Assembly (NCBI RefSeq): GCF_009932475.1
Contig: NZ_BJOV01000002.1
Coordinates: forward strand, 186,001 to 250,000
Source: Gordonia spumicola
GTDB taxonomy: Bacteria; Actinomycetota; Actinomycetes; Mycobacteriales; Mycobacteriaceae
Direction: 5' to 3'
Length of the DNA stretch: 64,000 bases
Shown: positions 42,003 to 49,647 of the stretch, piece by piece
Position numbering within the stretch: the first letter of the stretch is position 1
How the letters are laid out: the number at the start of each line of letters is the position of its first letter
The notes under the pieces: generated by a model
Database searches by the model: none
What the model was told of the DNA's origin: nothing
What the model saw: only the letters and a program-made list of their open reading frames with translations
Program-made: the position numbers and the translations under genes

Positions 42003-43319
42003 TCAGATCACTCGTCGGATCGAGGCGTATCGGTCGAGGGCGTCGAGCCGTTCGGCGGCGTGGTCGACGATCGGTTCGGGGTAGTCCGCGGGCCGGTTGA
42101 CGCCGAGGCGGTGCACGAGCGTGCCGGGGACGCCGCGGAGTTCGGGCACCCAGCGACGGACGTAGTCGCCGTCGGGATCGAACTTCTCACCCTGCGTCGT
42201 CGGATTGAACACCCGGAAATAGGGCGCAGCATCGGTCCCGCAGCCCGCCACCCACTGCCATCCGTGCTGGTTGGACGCGAGATCGCCGTCGATGAGCCGA
42301 TCCATGAAGTGGCGGGCGCCCCACTGCCACGGCAGGTGGAGGTCTTTGGTCAGGAACGACGCGACGATCATCCGCACCCGGTTGTGCATCCACCCCTCGG
42401 CGTTCAGCTGACGCATGCCCGCATCGACGATCGGGTAGCCGGTGCGGCCGTCGCACCACGCCCGGAACGCGGATTGCGCGGCGGCCCCGGTGTCGTGCGG
42501 GAGGCGGCGGAACTTCTCGTCGTACTCGACGTACGCGGTGTCGGGGCGGTGATGCAGGACGTCGGCGTAGAACTCCCGCCAGCACAGTTCGCTGCGGAAC
42601 TTCGACGCACCGGAGTCGTTGCGGGTTCCGAGCTCGTGCAGGAGCGTCCGCGGATGCAGGCAGCCGGTCTTCAGGTATGCCGACATCCGGCTGGTGGCGT
42701 CGAGGTCGGGGCGGTCGCGGTCGGCGTCGTAGGTGTCGAGACGGTCGTCGACGAAGCTGCGCCATCTCGTCAGTGCGGCCCGTTCACCGCCGTTGCTGTC
42801 CGCGTCGACGACTGTCCGCCCGTCGAATCCCGACGGATCGATCCAGTCGACGGTCGTCTCGTCGGTCTGTGCGGGCGGCCGCCACCCGTGGTCGTTCCAG
42901 GAGCGCCGAAACGGCCCGAACACGCGGTACGGCGTGCCGTCGGCCTTGCGGATGCGGCCCGGCGCGACGGCGTACGGCGACCCGGTGCGGACGAGCGGCG
43001 TGTCGCCGAGGGCGTTCTCGACCTCACCGTCGCGACGTGCACCGTACGGCGTGAAGTCGGCCGACACGTGCACCGACGACGCCCCGAGTTCGGTGACGAT
43101 GCGCGGTACCTGGTCGACGGGGTCTCCGCGCACAACGAGTAGCCGTCCACCGAGAGTCTCGTCGAGTGCGGAGAGGCAGCCCAGGAAGAAGTCGGTCCGC
43201 GGACCCGGTCGCGCGACACGCTCGTCGAGCACGAACACCGCCACCGCAGCGTCCGACTCCCCCGCCGCCGTCAGCGTCGGCAAGTCGTGCACGCGCAGAT
43301 CGCGCCGGAACCACACCAC
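42003..43319 (-). CDS. phr: Deoxyribodipyrimidine photolyase (cryptochrome/photolyase family)
   Basis: A 438-aa FAD-containing, light-driven DNA-repair enzyme. The N-terminal antenna domain starts VVWFRRDLRVHDLPTL; the FAD-binding domain carries MSAYLKTGCLHPRTLL, ELCWREFYADVLHH, WCDGRTGYPIVDAGMRQLNA, GWMHNRVRMIVASFLTKDLH and WQWGARHFMDRLIDGDLASN, all typical of CPD photolyases. The start is probably the GTG at 43319; the frame is open upstream only because it runs antisense through tRNA-Gly. It ends 47 bp before dcd on the same strand. Confidence 0.92.
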   Translation of the reverse strand: MVWFRRDLRVHDLPTLTAAGESDAAVAVFVLDERVARPGPRTDFFLGCLSALDETLGGRLLVVRGDPVDQVPRIVTELGASSVHVSADFTPYGARRDGEVENALGDTPLVRTGSPYAVAPGRIRKADGTPYRVFGPFRRSWNDHGWRPPAQTDETTVDWIDPSGFDGRTVVDADSNGGERAALTRWRSFVDDRLDTYDADRDRPDLDATSRMSAYLKTGCLHPRTLLHELGTRNDSGASKFRSELCWREFYADVLHHRPDTAYVEYDEKFRRLPHDTGAAAQSAFRAWCDGRTGYPIVDAGMRQLNAEGWMHNRVRMIVASFLTKDLHLPWQWGARHFMDRLIDGDLASNQHGWQWVAGCGTDAAPYFRVFNPTTQGEKFDPDGDYVRRWVPELRGVPGTLVHRLGVNRPADYPEPIVDHAAERLDALDRYASIRRVI

Positions 43320-43415
43320 CGAAAGATCCGCGATCTCCGACTCCTGTCCTGGTCTGCGCACACCCGGGCCGCGTACGTTTGTTACGGTAGTCGTCGCACG
43401 GTCACACCGTGCAGC

Positions 43416-43486
43416 GCCGATGTAGTTTAGTGGTAGAACAGCAGCTTCCCAAGCTGCGAGTGCGGGTTCGATTCCCGTCATCGGCT
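43416..43486 (+). tRNA. tRNA-Gly(CCC)
   Basis: A 71-base cloverleaf: acceptor stem GCCGATG/CATCGGC, D-arm with TAGTTTAGTGGTAGAA, anticodon stem GCAGC/GCTGC around loop TTCCCAA (anticodon CCC at 43448-43450), and T-arm GCGGG-TTCGATT-CCCGT. Discriminator is T; CCA is not encoded. The prophage integrase lies directly downstream, so the 3' half probably contains the attachment core. Confidence 0.96.
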
Positions 43487-43496
43487 CAAATAACAG

Positions 43497-43584
43497 CAGG
43501 TCAGACGCGGTAAATGTGCGATAATCGCACCATGTCAACACTCCGTGTCAACACACACACGCAATTCGGCCAGGTCAGACGCGG
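43497..43584 (+). repeat. Direct repeats beside attL (possible integrase arm sites)
   Basis: The 14-mer CAGGTCAGACGCGG occurs at 43497-43510 and again at 43571-43584. TGTCAACAC occurs at 43533 and 43546 and a related GTGTCAACT near 43602. Clusters of short direct repeats between the tRNA and a tyrosine integrase gene are the usual form of arm-type binding sites. Confidence 0.55.
43516..43530. promoter_or_regulatory. Perfect 15-bp dyad near attL
   Basis: GTGCGATAATCGCAC is a perfect palindrome around a central A. It lies between the two 14-mer direct repeats and about 80 bp before the integrase start. It may be an operator for integrase expression or an excision-factor site. Confidence 0.5.
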
Positions 43585-43611
43585 GTGCACCATCCCGCGT
43601 GGTGTCAACTG

Positions 43612-44715
43612 ATGGCGTCGATCAGGCCACACCGGGCAGCCAACGGAGTCGTCACCTACCGCGTCCTCTGGCGACAAGACGGGCGACAACGCGGCCTCAC
43701 CTTCACCGACCTCACGTCGGCCGAGCGGCACCGCGGCAACATCGAGCGCATCGGAGCGTCCGCCGCCCTCGACATGCTCGGCATCGCCGACAGTGGCGAA
43801 TTGACCCTGCGGGAATGGCTCGACGATCACGTCGCCAACCTCCCCGGCATCATCGAGGGCACTCGGCGGCAGTACAGGCGGTACGTCGCACACGACCTTG
43901 CAGACCTCGGACGGCTCCCCCTCGCCGCCGTCACCGAGGCCGCCGTCGCACAGTGGCTCCAAGGCATGGAGCAGCCTGTCGGTGCCGACGGCAAGCCGGG
44001 TAAGCGGCCCAGCAGCAAGACCCTCCAGAACAAGCACGCCTTCCTCTCGGGCGCGATGAAGGCCGCCGTACGCGCCGGGAAGATTGACCGGAATCCGTGC
44101 GACGGACAGCGGATCATGCGGTCCGAACGCCGCGAAATGGTCATGCTCACGCGCGCCGAGTTCGACAAGGTGCACGCGACGATCGGGCGGGAGCTGTGGG
44201 CCGACCTCGCATTGTGGCTCGTGTCGACCGGCATGCGATTCGGAGAGGCGACAGCGCTCGCCCCGTCCGCAATCGACCTCGACGAGGGGACGTGCCGGAT
44301 CACGCGCGCATGGAAGCGAGGCAAGGACGGCTGGGAGATCGGACCGCCGAAGTCACGCCGCTCCGTGCGGACCATCAACCTACCGCCGCAGGCCGTCGAC
44401 ATCGCCCGCCGGAGGATCGCCGATGGTGGCGACCTGGTCTTCGTCGTGAGCACTGGCGCGCGCTGCCGTCAGCAGAACTTCTTCAACGAAGGGTGGGCGC
44501 CCGCCCGCGGCGTCTTGGGCACGGATCGTGTGCCGCGCATCCACGACCTGCGGCACACGTGCGCGTCGTGGATGATCGGTGCTGGCGTGCCACTGGTGGT
44601 GGTGTCGCGTCACCTTGGGCACGAGGACATCACGACGACGGCCAACGTCTATGGTCACGTGGATCGGGAGTCTGGCGCGGCGGCTGCCGCCGCGATCGGG
44701 AGAGTGCTCGGGTGA
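43612..44715 (+). CDS. int: Phage tyrosine integrase
   Basis: A 367-aa site-specific recombinase. An N-terminal arm-binding region (1-60), a core-binding SAM-like domain (about 65-170, LTLREWLDDHVANLPGIIEG) and the catalytic domain (about 180-365) are present. The catalytic residues are Arg209 (STGMRFGEA), His311 and Arg314 (HDLRHTCAS), His334/His337 (HLGHED) and Tyr347 (ANVYGH). The ATG at 43612 was chosen; a GTG at 43585 in frame is possible. It integrates the phage at the adjacent tRNA-Gly. It is transcribed toward, and ends before, the late-operon terminator. Confidence 0.93.
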   Translation: MASIRPHRAANGVVTYRVLWRQDGRQRGLTFTDLTSAERHRGNIERIGASAALDMLGIADSGELTLREWLDDHVANLPGIIEGTRRQYRRYVAHDLADLGRLPLAAVTEAAVAQWLQGMEQPVGADGKPGKRPSSKTLQNKHAFLSGAMKAAVRAGKIDRNPCDGQRIMRSERREMVMLTRAEFDKVHATIGRELWADLALWLVSTGMRFGEATALAPSAIDLDEGTCRITRAWKRGKDGWEIGPPKSRRSVRTINLPPQAVDIARRRIADGGDLVFVVSTGARCRQQNFFNEGWAPARGVLGTDRVPRIHDLRHTCASWMIGAGVPLVVVSRHLGHEDITTTANVYGHVDRESGAAAAAAIGRVLG

Positions 44716-44758
44716 CGGAGGGTATCCTCGGGCGTCCGTGCGGGGTCGTGCAACGACG

Positions 44759-44797
44759 AAAAGCCCCCGACCTCCGCGTGATGCGGAAGCCGGGGGC
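44759..44797 (-). terminator. Terminator of the prophage late operon
   Basis: A 15-bp stem with two mismatches, 44763-44777 against 44783-44797, with loop GTGAT; on the minus strand it is followed by TTTT (44762-44759). It lies 26 bp after the stop of the last late gene and also faces the convergent integrase. Confidence 0.85.
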
Positions 44798-44822
44798 ATT
44801 GTCGTGCTTGGGGTCGACCAGA

Positions 44823-45170
44823 TCAGCTGTACTTAGTCTTCGGCGTCACGTCGACGGCGACCGGTCCGCCCGCGTTGACGGTGATCGTCGCGTCGAGCGC
44901 CTGCCCTCGCAGGAACGTTGACCCGTTCCAGATGCCGTAGTGCGTGACATTCGTCGACGCCGGGACCTGTAGGTTCACCGCTGACCCTTGAGCCGTGGCC
45001 TGTGTACCGTCGTCGGTCGCCGCCGCCCACGTCGTGTTGGCCGACGCCGGTGTCGTCGCGATCGCGTTTGCACCTGTCGTGCCGGGGTCCGCTGAGTGCA
45101 GGGTGATCTTTCCGCCCATGCCGCCGATCGCGTCTGCGACGGCCTTCCGGTGTGCTGCTGTCTTCGCCAT
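44823..45170 (-). CDS. Phage tail fibre-like protein
   Basis: A 115-aa protein, last gene of the late operon. It starts MAKTAAHRKAVADAIGGMGG, followed by a Thr/Ala-rich beta domain (ITLHSADPGTTGANAI, THYGIWNGSTFLRGQAL). The pattern, in which a small helical start precedes a domain describing values added to array-like fibres, occurs in small tail-fibre or tip proteins of actinophages. The ATG at 45170 lies one base after the previous stop, with AGAAGGA upstream. Exact role unknown. Confidence 0.65.
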   Translation of the reverse strand: MAKTAAHRKAVADAIGGMGGKITLHSADPGTTGANAIATTPASANTTWAAATDDGTQATAQGSAVNLQVPASTNVTHYGIWNGSTFLRGQALDATITVNAGGPVAVDVTPKTKYS

Positions 45171-45171
45171 G

Positions 45172-45441
45172 TCATTCCTTCTCTCGTGAGGTTCGGCCCG
45201 GACTGCTGATACAGGTGATCCCGCGGGCGATTGATGTGGAGCCGTCAGCGGCGACGCGGACGACGTCGGCGATGAACTCGAACGCCGGTGCGTCCGGGTC
45301 CGCGAACGGGGCGTAGTCGTAGTCGGCGAGATCCACGCCGATCACTGCGCCGTCAGCGCTCGCAGTCGCGCTCGTGATGGCTGACCCGGCCGGGACGATG
45401 ACTGCACCGGGGCGTGGGCTGGTGCGGGTTGTGTGGATCAT
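45172..45441 (-). CDS. Small tail-tip region protein
   Basis: An 89-aa phage protein, MIHTTRTSPRPGAVIVPAGS to SPGRTSREKE. It is beta-rich with an acidic segment (DLADYDYAPFADPDAPAFEF) and no known motif. The ATG overlaps the stop of the upstream glycine-rich protein (ATGA), and the stop is one base before the next gene. Coupled translation with tail-tip genes implies a structural or assembly role. Confidence 0.65.
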   Translation of the reverse strand: MIHTTRTSPRPGAVIVPAGSAITSATASADGAVIGVDLADYDYAPFADPDAPAFEFIADVVRVAADGSTSIARGITCISSPGRTSREKE

Positions 45442-46517
45442 GCGTATTGCTGCCTCGCTCGGATGAACACGCGGCCTGCTGCGCCTGCACCACCACGGGT
45501 GCGGGACCCGAAGATGCCGCCGTTGCCGCCCGCGCCCGCTGCTCCCGGTGCGGTCGCTGCACCGCCGTTTCCGGTGCCGCCGTTGCCGCCGGTGTGGGTG
45601 ACGCCCTGCCACGTGGTGTTCCCGGGAGCGGCGCCGTTCTGTGTCGACGTCTTCCCCGACCCGCCGGGCGACGTCAGCGCGAACGCCTGGCCGGTGTGGA
45701 CTACCGACGACGCTGTGCCGGGGTTCGGTGATGCGTGGTCGGAGTTCGCGGCCTGTGCGCCACCCGACCCGACCGTCACCTCGAGGGTGTCGGCGTACTC
45801 GCCGATCTGAGATACCGATGATCCCCAGCGGTTGACACGCTCGATCGTGGTCGTCGCCCACGCGGCTGCGTTGCCGCCCTTGCCTGCCGAGTTGATCGCG
45901 CCGTTGCCGGTCTGTCCCGATGCGCCGCCGCCGATCACGACGATGTCGAGGTGAGTGGCCCACGCCGGGATCGGGTACACGAACGAACCGGCGGTCGAGT
46001 ATGTGGCGTCTGCAGAGGCGTGCGACGTCCACCGCGCTGCGCCACTGTCCTCGCCTGCTGCGAGGTCGAGGCCGGACGTGTGCGCAAGGAGTGCAGCGAG
46101 GTCGAGGCCGGTCCCTGAATCGGCTCCCGCCAGGTACGCGAGGATCGTGGCGAGGTCGGTACCTGTGCCGGTGTCGACGCCGGTCGCTGCCCACTTCTCG
46201 ATCCACGACGCCGCATCGGACCCGAGACCGGCGTCGGTGCCGGTGACGATCGCTCGCAGGATCGCAGTGTCGAGGCTCGCCCCGGTGTCGGTTCCGCTGA
46301 GCGCGGCGACGATCAGCGCTACGTCCGTCCCCGTCGAGACATCAGTTCCGAGCAGGTGCGCGACGAGTTCGCCGACGTCTTCGCCGATGCCCCCGTCGAT
46401 CGCCGCACGAGCGATGACCGTTCTCCACCCTCGGACCGGGTCGCGGGTCGTCGGCCCGGCACTGCCCGCCCAGCCCTTGCGCGGGGTGAGCGTCGGGCCG
46501 GTGGGTGACCAGGTCAT
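45438..46517 (-). CDS. Glycine-rich minor tail protein 2
   Basis: A 359-aa protein. Residues 30-160 contain repeats of TDTG/TGTD with alternating helices (GTDVSTGTDVALIVAALSGT, then TDTGASLDTAILRAIVTGTD), seven or eight units of about 20 residues. The last ~190 residues are a Gly/Ala/Asn-rich domain (DIVVIGGGASGQTGNGAINS ... GGAGAAGRVFIRARQQYA) similar to the tail of the upstream protein and to glycine-rich phage tips. The ATG at 46517 overlaps the previous stop (TGATG). Probably a receptor-binding or tip protein. Confidence 0.72.
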   Translation of the reverse strand: MTWSPTGPTLTPRKGWAGSAGPTTRDPVRGWRTVIARAAIDGGIGEDVGELVAHLLGTDVSTGTDVALIVAALSGTDTGASLDTAILRAIVTGTDAGLGSDAASWIEKWAATGVDTGTGTDLATILAYLAGADSGTGLDLAALLAHTSGLDLAAGEDSGAARWTSHASADATYSTAGSFVYPIPAWATHLDIVVIGGGASGQTGNGAINSAGKGGNAAAWATTTIERVNRWGSSVSQIGEYADTLEVTVGSGGAQAANSDHASPNPGTASSVVHTGQAFALTSPGGSGKTSTQNGAAPGNTTWQGVTHTGGNGGTGNGGAATAPGAAGAGGNGGIFGSRTRGGAGAAGRVFIRARQQYA

Positions 46518-48616
46518 CAGGCGACCGGTCGGAACATCGCGCACACGTCGACCTGGCCGCGTCCGCCATTCCCGCCTGCGCCAGCTGATTGTCCGAGCGC
46601 CGCGTTCCAGTCACCGGCCCCACCGCCACCGCCACCCGGCGCGCCACCGTTGCCGCCGCGCTGCTGCCCAAAGAGCCCATAGACTGCGCCGCCACCACCG
46701 CCACCGGCACCGCCCGTGGTGTAGTTGCCCTTAGTAATGCCGTGCGCACCGTTTCCTGCAGGTGTGACAGATCCCCAGTACCCAGAGTCGCCAATACCCG
46801 CAGACCCACCCGCAGCCCCAGAGGACGACTCACCAACCCCGCCCGGCGAGATCCGCCGGTCATGCGAGATCGAGTGACTATGACTCCCAGTCGAGGACGT
46901 GCTGCCCGTATTCGCGGAGATTCCGACGACGATCAGCAGGCCGCCGTCGCCGCCCGACCCCGGTGCCGCCGACGACGCCAGGTCGCCGAAGATAGTGGGG
47001 ATCGCCGAGGTACCGGGGACCGAGACGACTAGGTTTCCAAACTTCGATACGCCGCCGTCAGAACCCAACCCGGTACTGTTCGCCGGACACCCAGCACCGC
47101 CCTGCCCGACAATGATGGTCTGAGACGTACCCGCATCGGTCGGCGAGATTCGGTCGCAGATTCGGCCGCCGCCTTGACCTCCTGTGCCGCCGTCCGTGGA
47201 GCGAGCACCACCGGTTCCGCCGCCGTAGACAGTCACGAGGTAGTGATCGACTTCGTATCCAGTGGGTACGACGTGCGCCGCTGGTGTCCACGTCGTGGTT
47301 CCAACTGACGTGTAGGAGACGAGGTGGTAGGCCATGTCGTCGAGGACACCGACGGTGATCGCCTGACCACCGAGGCCTGTCGACACCTGCTGCTGCGTCG
47401 TCTCGGTAGTGTCCTTGAGTCCACCCAGATCGGAGATGATGTCGGCGAGCGTGCCGCCGACGACCGGGATACCGCGCAGTGCACGGAGCAGCGCGTCGAT
47501 CAAGTCCTGCACGAAGTCGTCGATCCCGGCGAGCGCGGACTCGAGCCCGGCGACCATCGCCTTGGGGATCGAGCCGAGGACAGCGGCCGGATCGTGCAGC
47601 AGCTTGTCGAGCAGTGTGTCGAGCCCTGCGGCGTTGTCCTCTCCGAGGCCGAGCAGGTCGCCGATCGCGTCGGCGAAGTCGCCGATCCGGTCGCCGATCT
47701 CGCCGACCGATGGGATACCGAGCGCGGTGAGAGCCTGGTCGATGAGGTGCTCGATCCAGTCGCCGAGGTTGCCGAGCGCGTCGAGGAGTCCGGTCACCCA
47801 CTGCTGCGGGATCGACGTCGCCGGCTTGCGCAGTGCGGCGTCGTCCCACCAGATCGATCCGGCTGTGACGACGTCCTCGGTAATCAGCGTGAGCGTCGCC
47901 AACGTCGCACCAGCTGGTGTAGTCGCCGACCCGGACAGCTTCACCCAGTCCGACGACGCGGCCGGCGACGTCTTCGACGCGATCACGGTCTCAGCGAGCA
48001 TCGTCTCGCCGTCCCACCACCGGACCGCGAGCTTCCACGCAGCAGCCGACGACGACGTCGCCACACCGGACCACTTCGCCCACACCTCAGCGTCCAGCTC
48101 CTGGCCCTCGGCGACCTGCACCGGCGTCGACTGCTGCAGACCACGCACGCCCGCACCCGTGAACCGAGCCGATCCGGCCTTCGTGCGGCCGACAGCAGCG
48201 TCGTACAGCCAGCCCTCGCCGACAACCATCGAATCGGCGCCGTCAAAGTCAGGATTGGCGAGCAGATTCGGTGTGTCCGTGGACAGCCAACCGATCGGAA
48301 TGACGCCTTGTAAGAGCGCCTGCGCCCCCTTCGCGATGTCGCCCAGAATCGGAACCTCGCCGATCAAGTCGATGAACGGGTCAAAGTCCCCAGTCAGCGC
48401 GGACGTCACCGCATGGACAAGTTCACGAATGATCTCCAGCGGATCACCCAGCGGCAGCAGCTTGCCGTTCCAGTCGCCCTCAATCAGGGCTTCCCAGTCT
48501 TCCCTCGTCATCCCCGAGAAGTCCGCGAGACCACCAGTGACGCCGTTCGACAGATTGGCCGGGATAAAATACTGGCCGAAATTGGTGCCCGCAGCGGGCA
48601 GATTAGGTGTGGTCAT
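46517..48616 (-). CDS. Minor tail protein with jelly-roll-like domain and glycine-rich tip
   Basis: A 699-aa tail protein. The N-terminus (1-110) is helical. Residues 115-265 look like a carbohydrate-binding-module-type jelly roll (NLLANPDFDGADSMVVGEGW to AGSIWWDDAALRKP). A helical region with amphipathic repeats (270-420) follows, then a Gly-rich domain (450-699) ending GGRGQVDVCAMFRPV. The order of binding module then Gly-rich tip suggests host recognition. It overlaps its neighbours by 4 bp (ATGA) and 1 bp (TGATG). Unusually, it lies downstream of the lysis genes rather than before them. Confidence 0.78.
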   Translation of the reverse strand: MTTPNLPAAGTNFGQYFIPANLSNGVTGGLADFSGMTREDWEALIEGDWNGKLLPLGDPLEIIRELVHAVTSALTGDFDPFIDLIGEVPILGDIAKGAQALLQGVIPIGWLSTDTPNLLANPDFDGADSMVVGEGWLYDAAVGRTKAGSARFTGAGVRGLQQSTPVQVAEGQELDAEVWAKWSGVATSSSAAAWKLAVRWWDGETMLAETVIASKTSPAASSDWVKLSGSATTPAGATLATLTLITEDVVTAGSIWWDDAALRKPATSIPQQWVTGLLDALGNLGDWIEHLIDQALTALGIPSVGEIGDRIGDFADAIGDLLGLGEDNAAGLDTLLDKLLHDPAAVLGSIPKAMVAGLESALAGIDDFVQDLIDALLRALRGIPVVGGTLADIISDLGGLKDTTETTQQQVSTGLGGQAITVGVLDDMAYHLVSYTSVGTTTWTPAAHVVPTGYEVDHYLVTVYGGGTGGARSTDGGTGGQGGGRICDRISPTDAGTSQTIIVGQGGAGCPANSTGLGSDGGVSKFGNLVVSVPGTSAIPTIFGDLASSAAPGSGGDGGLLIVVGISANTGSTSSTGSHSHSISHDRRISPGGVGESSSGAAGGSAGIGDSGYWGSVTPAGNGAHGITKGNYTTGGAGGGGGGAVYGLFGQQRGGNGGAPGGGGGGAGDWNAALGQSAGAGGNGGRGQVDVCAMFRPVA

Positions 48617-48972
48617 CGCCGGTCCTCCTTCTGTGCACGCACCACAGTCCAGATCAGATGCGCGATCGTCACAGCCAAACCGAAGTACAAGACGAACCGA
48701 ATCTCATTGCGTCCCCAGTACGCCGAGCCGATCCACACCGACACCGCGACCTGAGTCGTGAACGCAGCCAGCGCGAACGCGAGATACAGCACCGCCCGTC
48801 CGCCGCGGGTGGCCTGCCATCGAGACCTCAACCCGTACAGGGCGACCAACACCCACGACAGGGAGGCGATGACAACGATCGCCACGTTCGCCCCGATACG
48901 CTCGGGAAACATCGGCATGATCGCGAGGGCCGCGGCCGTCGTAGTCACAGCGCCAGCAATAGCGCGCCTCAT
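48613..48972 (-). CDS. Phage membrane protein (four TM)
   Basis: A 119-aa integral membrane protein with four hydrophobic helices (about 5-22, 28-46, 60-80 and 90-110) and a charged tail (RAQKEDRR). It overlaps both neighbours by 4 bp. It lies just after the lysis genes, so it could assist lysis (holin-like) or change the host membrane; no motif decides. Confidence 0.68.
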   Translation of the reverse strand: MRRAIAGAVTTTAAALAIMPMFPERIGANVAIVVIASLSWVLVALYGLRSRWQATRGGRAVLYLAFALAAFTTQVAVSVWIGSAYWGRNEIRFVLYFGLAVTIAHLIWTVVRAQKEDRR

Positions 48973-49172
48973 GCATGCCTCCTCTTCATCGCCAGATCGA
49001 TCGACTCGCCGAAGTGGTTTCGTGCCCGCTGCTCGCGGCCTTTCGCTGCCAACGCGAACGCCTCCGGCCCGCGGGCATGGATCGCATCGCGTTTCTGCTC
49101 TGCAAGGTCGGCGGCTTCACGCGCATGCTCAACCTCCGGCGGCGAGCCCTCGCAACTCCACGGCCACCTCAT
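48969..49172 (-). CDS. Small charged phage protein
   Basis: A 67-aa protein starting MRWPWSCEGSPPEVEHAREA, then a helix rich in Ala, Glu, Arg and Lys. Short MRWPW-type proteins occur beside lysis genes in other actinophages (recalled). ATGA overlaps with both neighbours support that it is translated. Function unknown. Confidence 0.6.
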   Translation of the reverse strand: MRWPWSCEGSPPEVEHAREAADLAEQKRDAIHARGPEAFALAAKGREQRARNHFGESIDLAMKRRHA

Positions 49173-49447
49173 GACTGAGGTTCCCGATCGAAGAGTCGCT
49201 GCACGGACTCGGCCACGGCGGTTCCAGTACGGGCCGCGTCGAGGAGCATCCCGTTCTGTCTCAGCAGTTCGGCGTTCGCGTCGTCATCGGCTGCCGACTT
49301 CCGCTTCAGTTCGACGATCTGCTCGTCCTTGAAGCGGATCTCTCGGTCGTGAGTGCGGCGAGGGATCAGCCAGCCCCTCAAGATCATGACAACCACCGCA
49401 GCCAAGAGTGCGCCCGATCCCAGGTCGGCCCATGGGAGCGGCGGCAC
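49169..49447 (-). CDS. Holin-like protein with one TM and coiled coil
   Basis: A 92-aa protein with one N-terminal transmembrane helix (about 9-27, GSGALLAAVVVMILRGWLI), then a charged helical region (DREIRFKDEQIVELKRKSAA) likely to form a coiled coil. The GTG at 49447 overlaps the stop of the upstream holin candidate (TAGTG). The size and topology fit a second holin, antiholin or spanin-like factor beside the endolysin. Confidence 0.68.
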   Translation of the reverse strand: MPPLPWADLGSGALLAAVVVMILRGWLIPRRTHDREIRFKDEQIVELKRKSAADDDANAELLRQNGMLLDAARTGTAVAESVQRLFDREPQS

Positions 49448-49647
49448 TACTCGCCCTTGCGGTGTCGACCGCCGCGGGTGTTGGCGGCGGCGAGTGCTGT
49501 ACCACCGCCACCGAGGAGGGCGGCAACCACAGCCAGCCAGAGGGACGCTTCGGTGTCTGACACGACGCCATAGACGACACCGATCGGCACGAGTGCAGTG
49601 AGGACGGCGTAAATCCGCTGACGAGCAGCGGGAGTCAGGGCGATCAT
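49447..49647 (-). CDS. Holin candidate (two TM)
   Basis: A 66-aa protein, MIALTPAARQRIYAVLTALV to GGRHRKGE. Two hydrophobic helices (about 12-31 and 37-57) and a basic tail give class-II holin topology. The ATG overlaps the endolysin stop (ATGA), the classical place for a holin. It would permit endolysin access to the wall. Confidence 0.75.
   Translation of the reverse strand: MIALTPAARQRIYAVLTALVPIGVVYGVVSDTEASLWLAVVAALLGGGGTALAAANTRGGRHRKGE

Noticed and set aside
43320-43541. N-terminal extension of the photolyase frame reading MTGIEPALAAWEAAVLPLNY
   Set aside because: It is the antisense translation of tRNA-Gly, a well-known spurious peptide; photolyase begins at about 43319.
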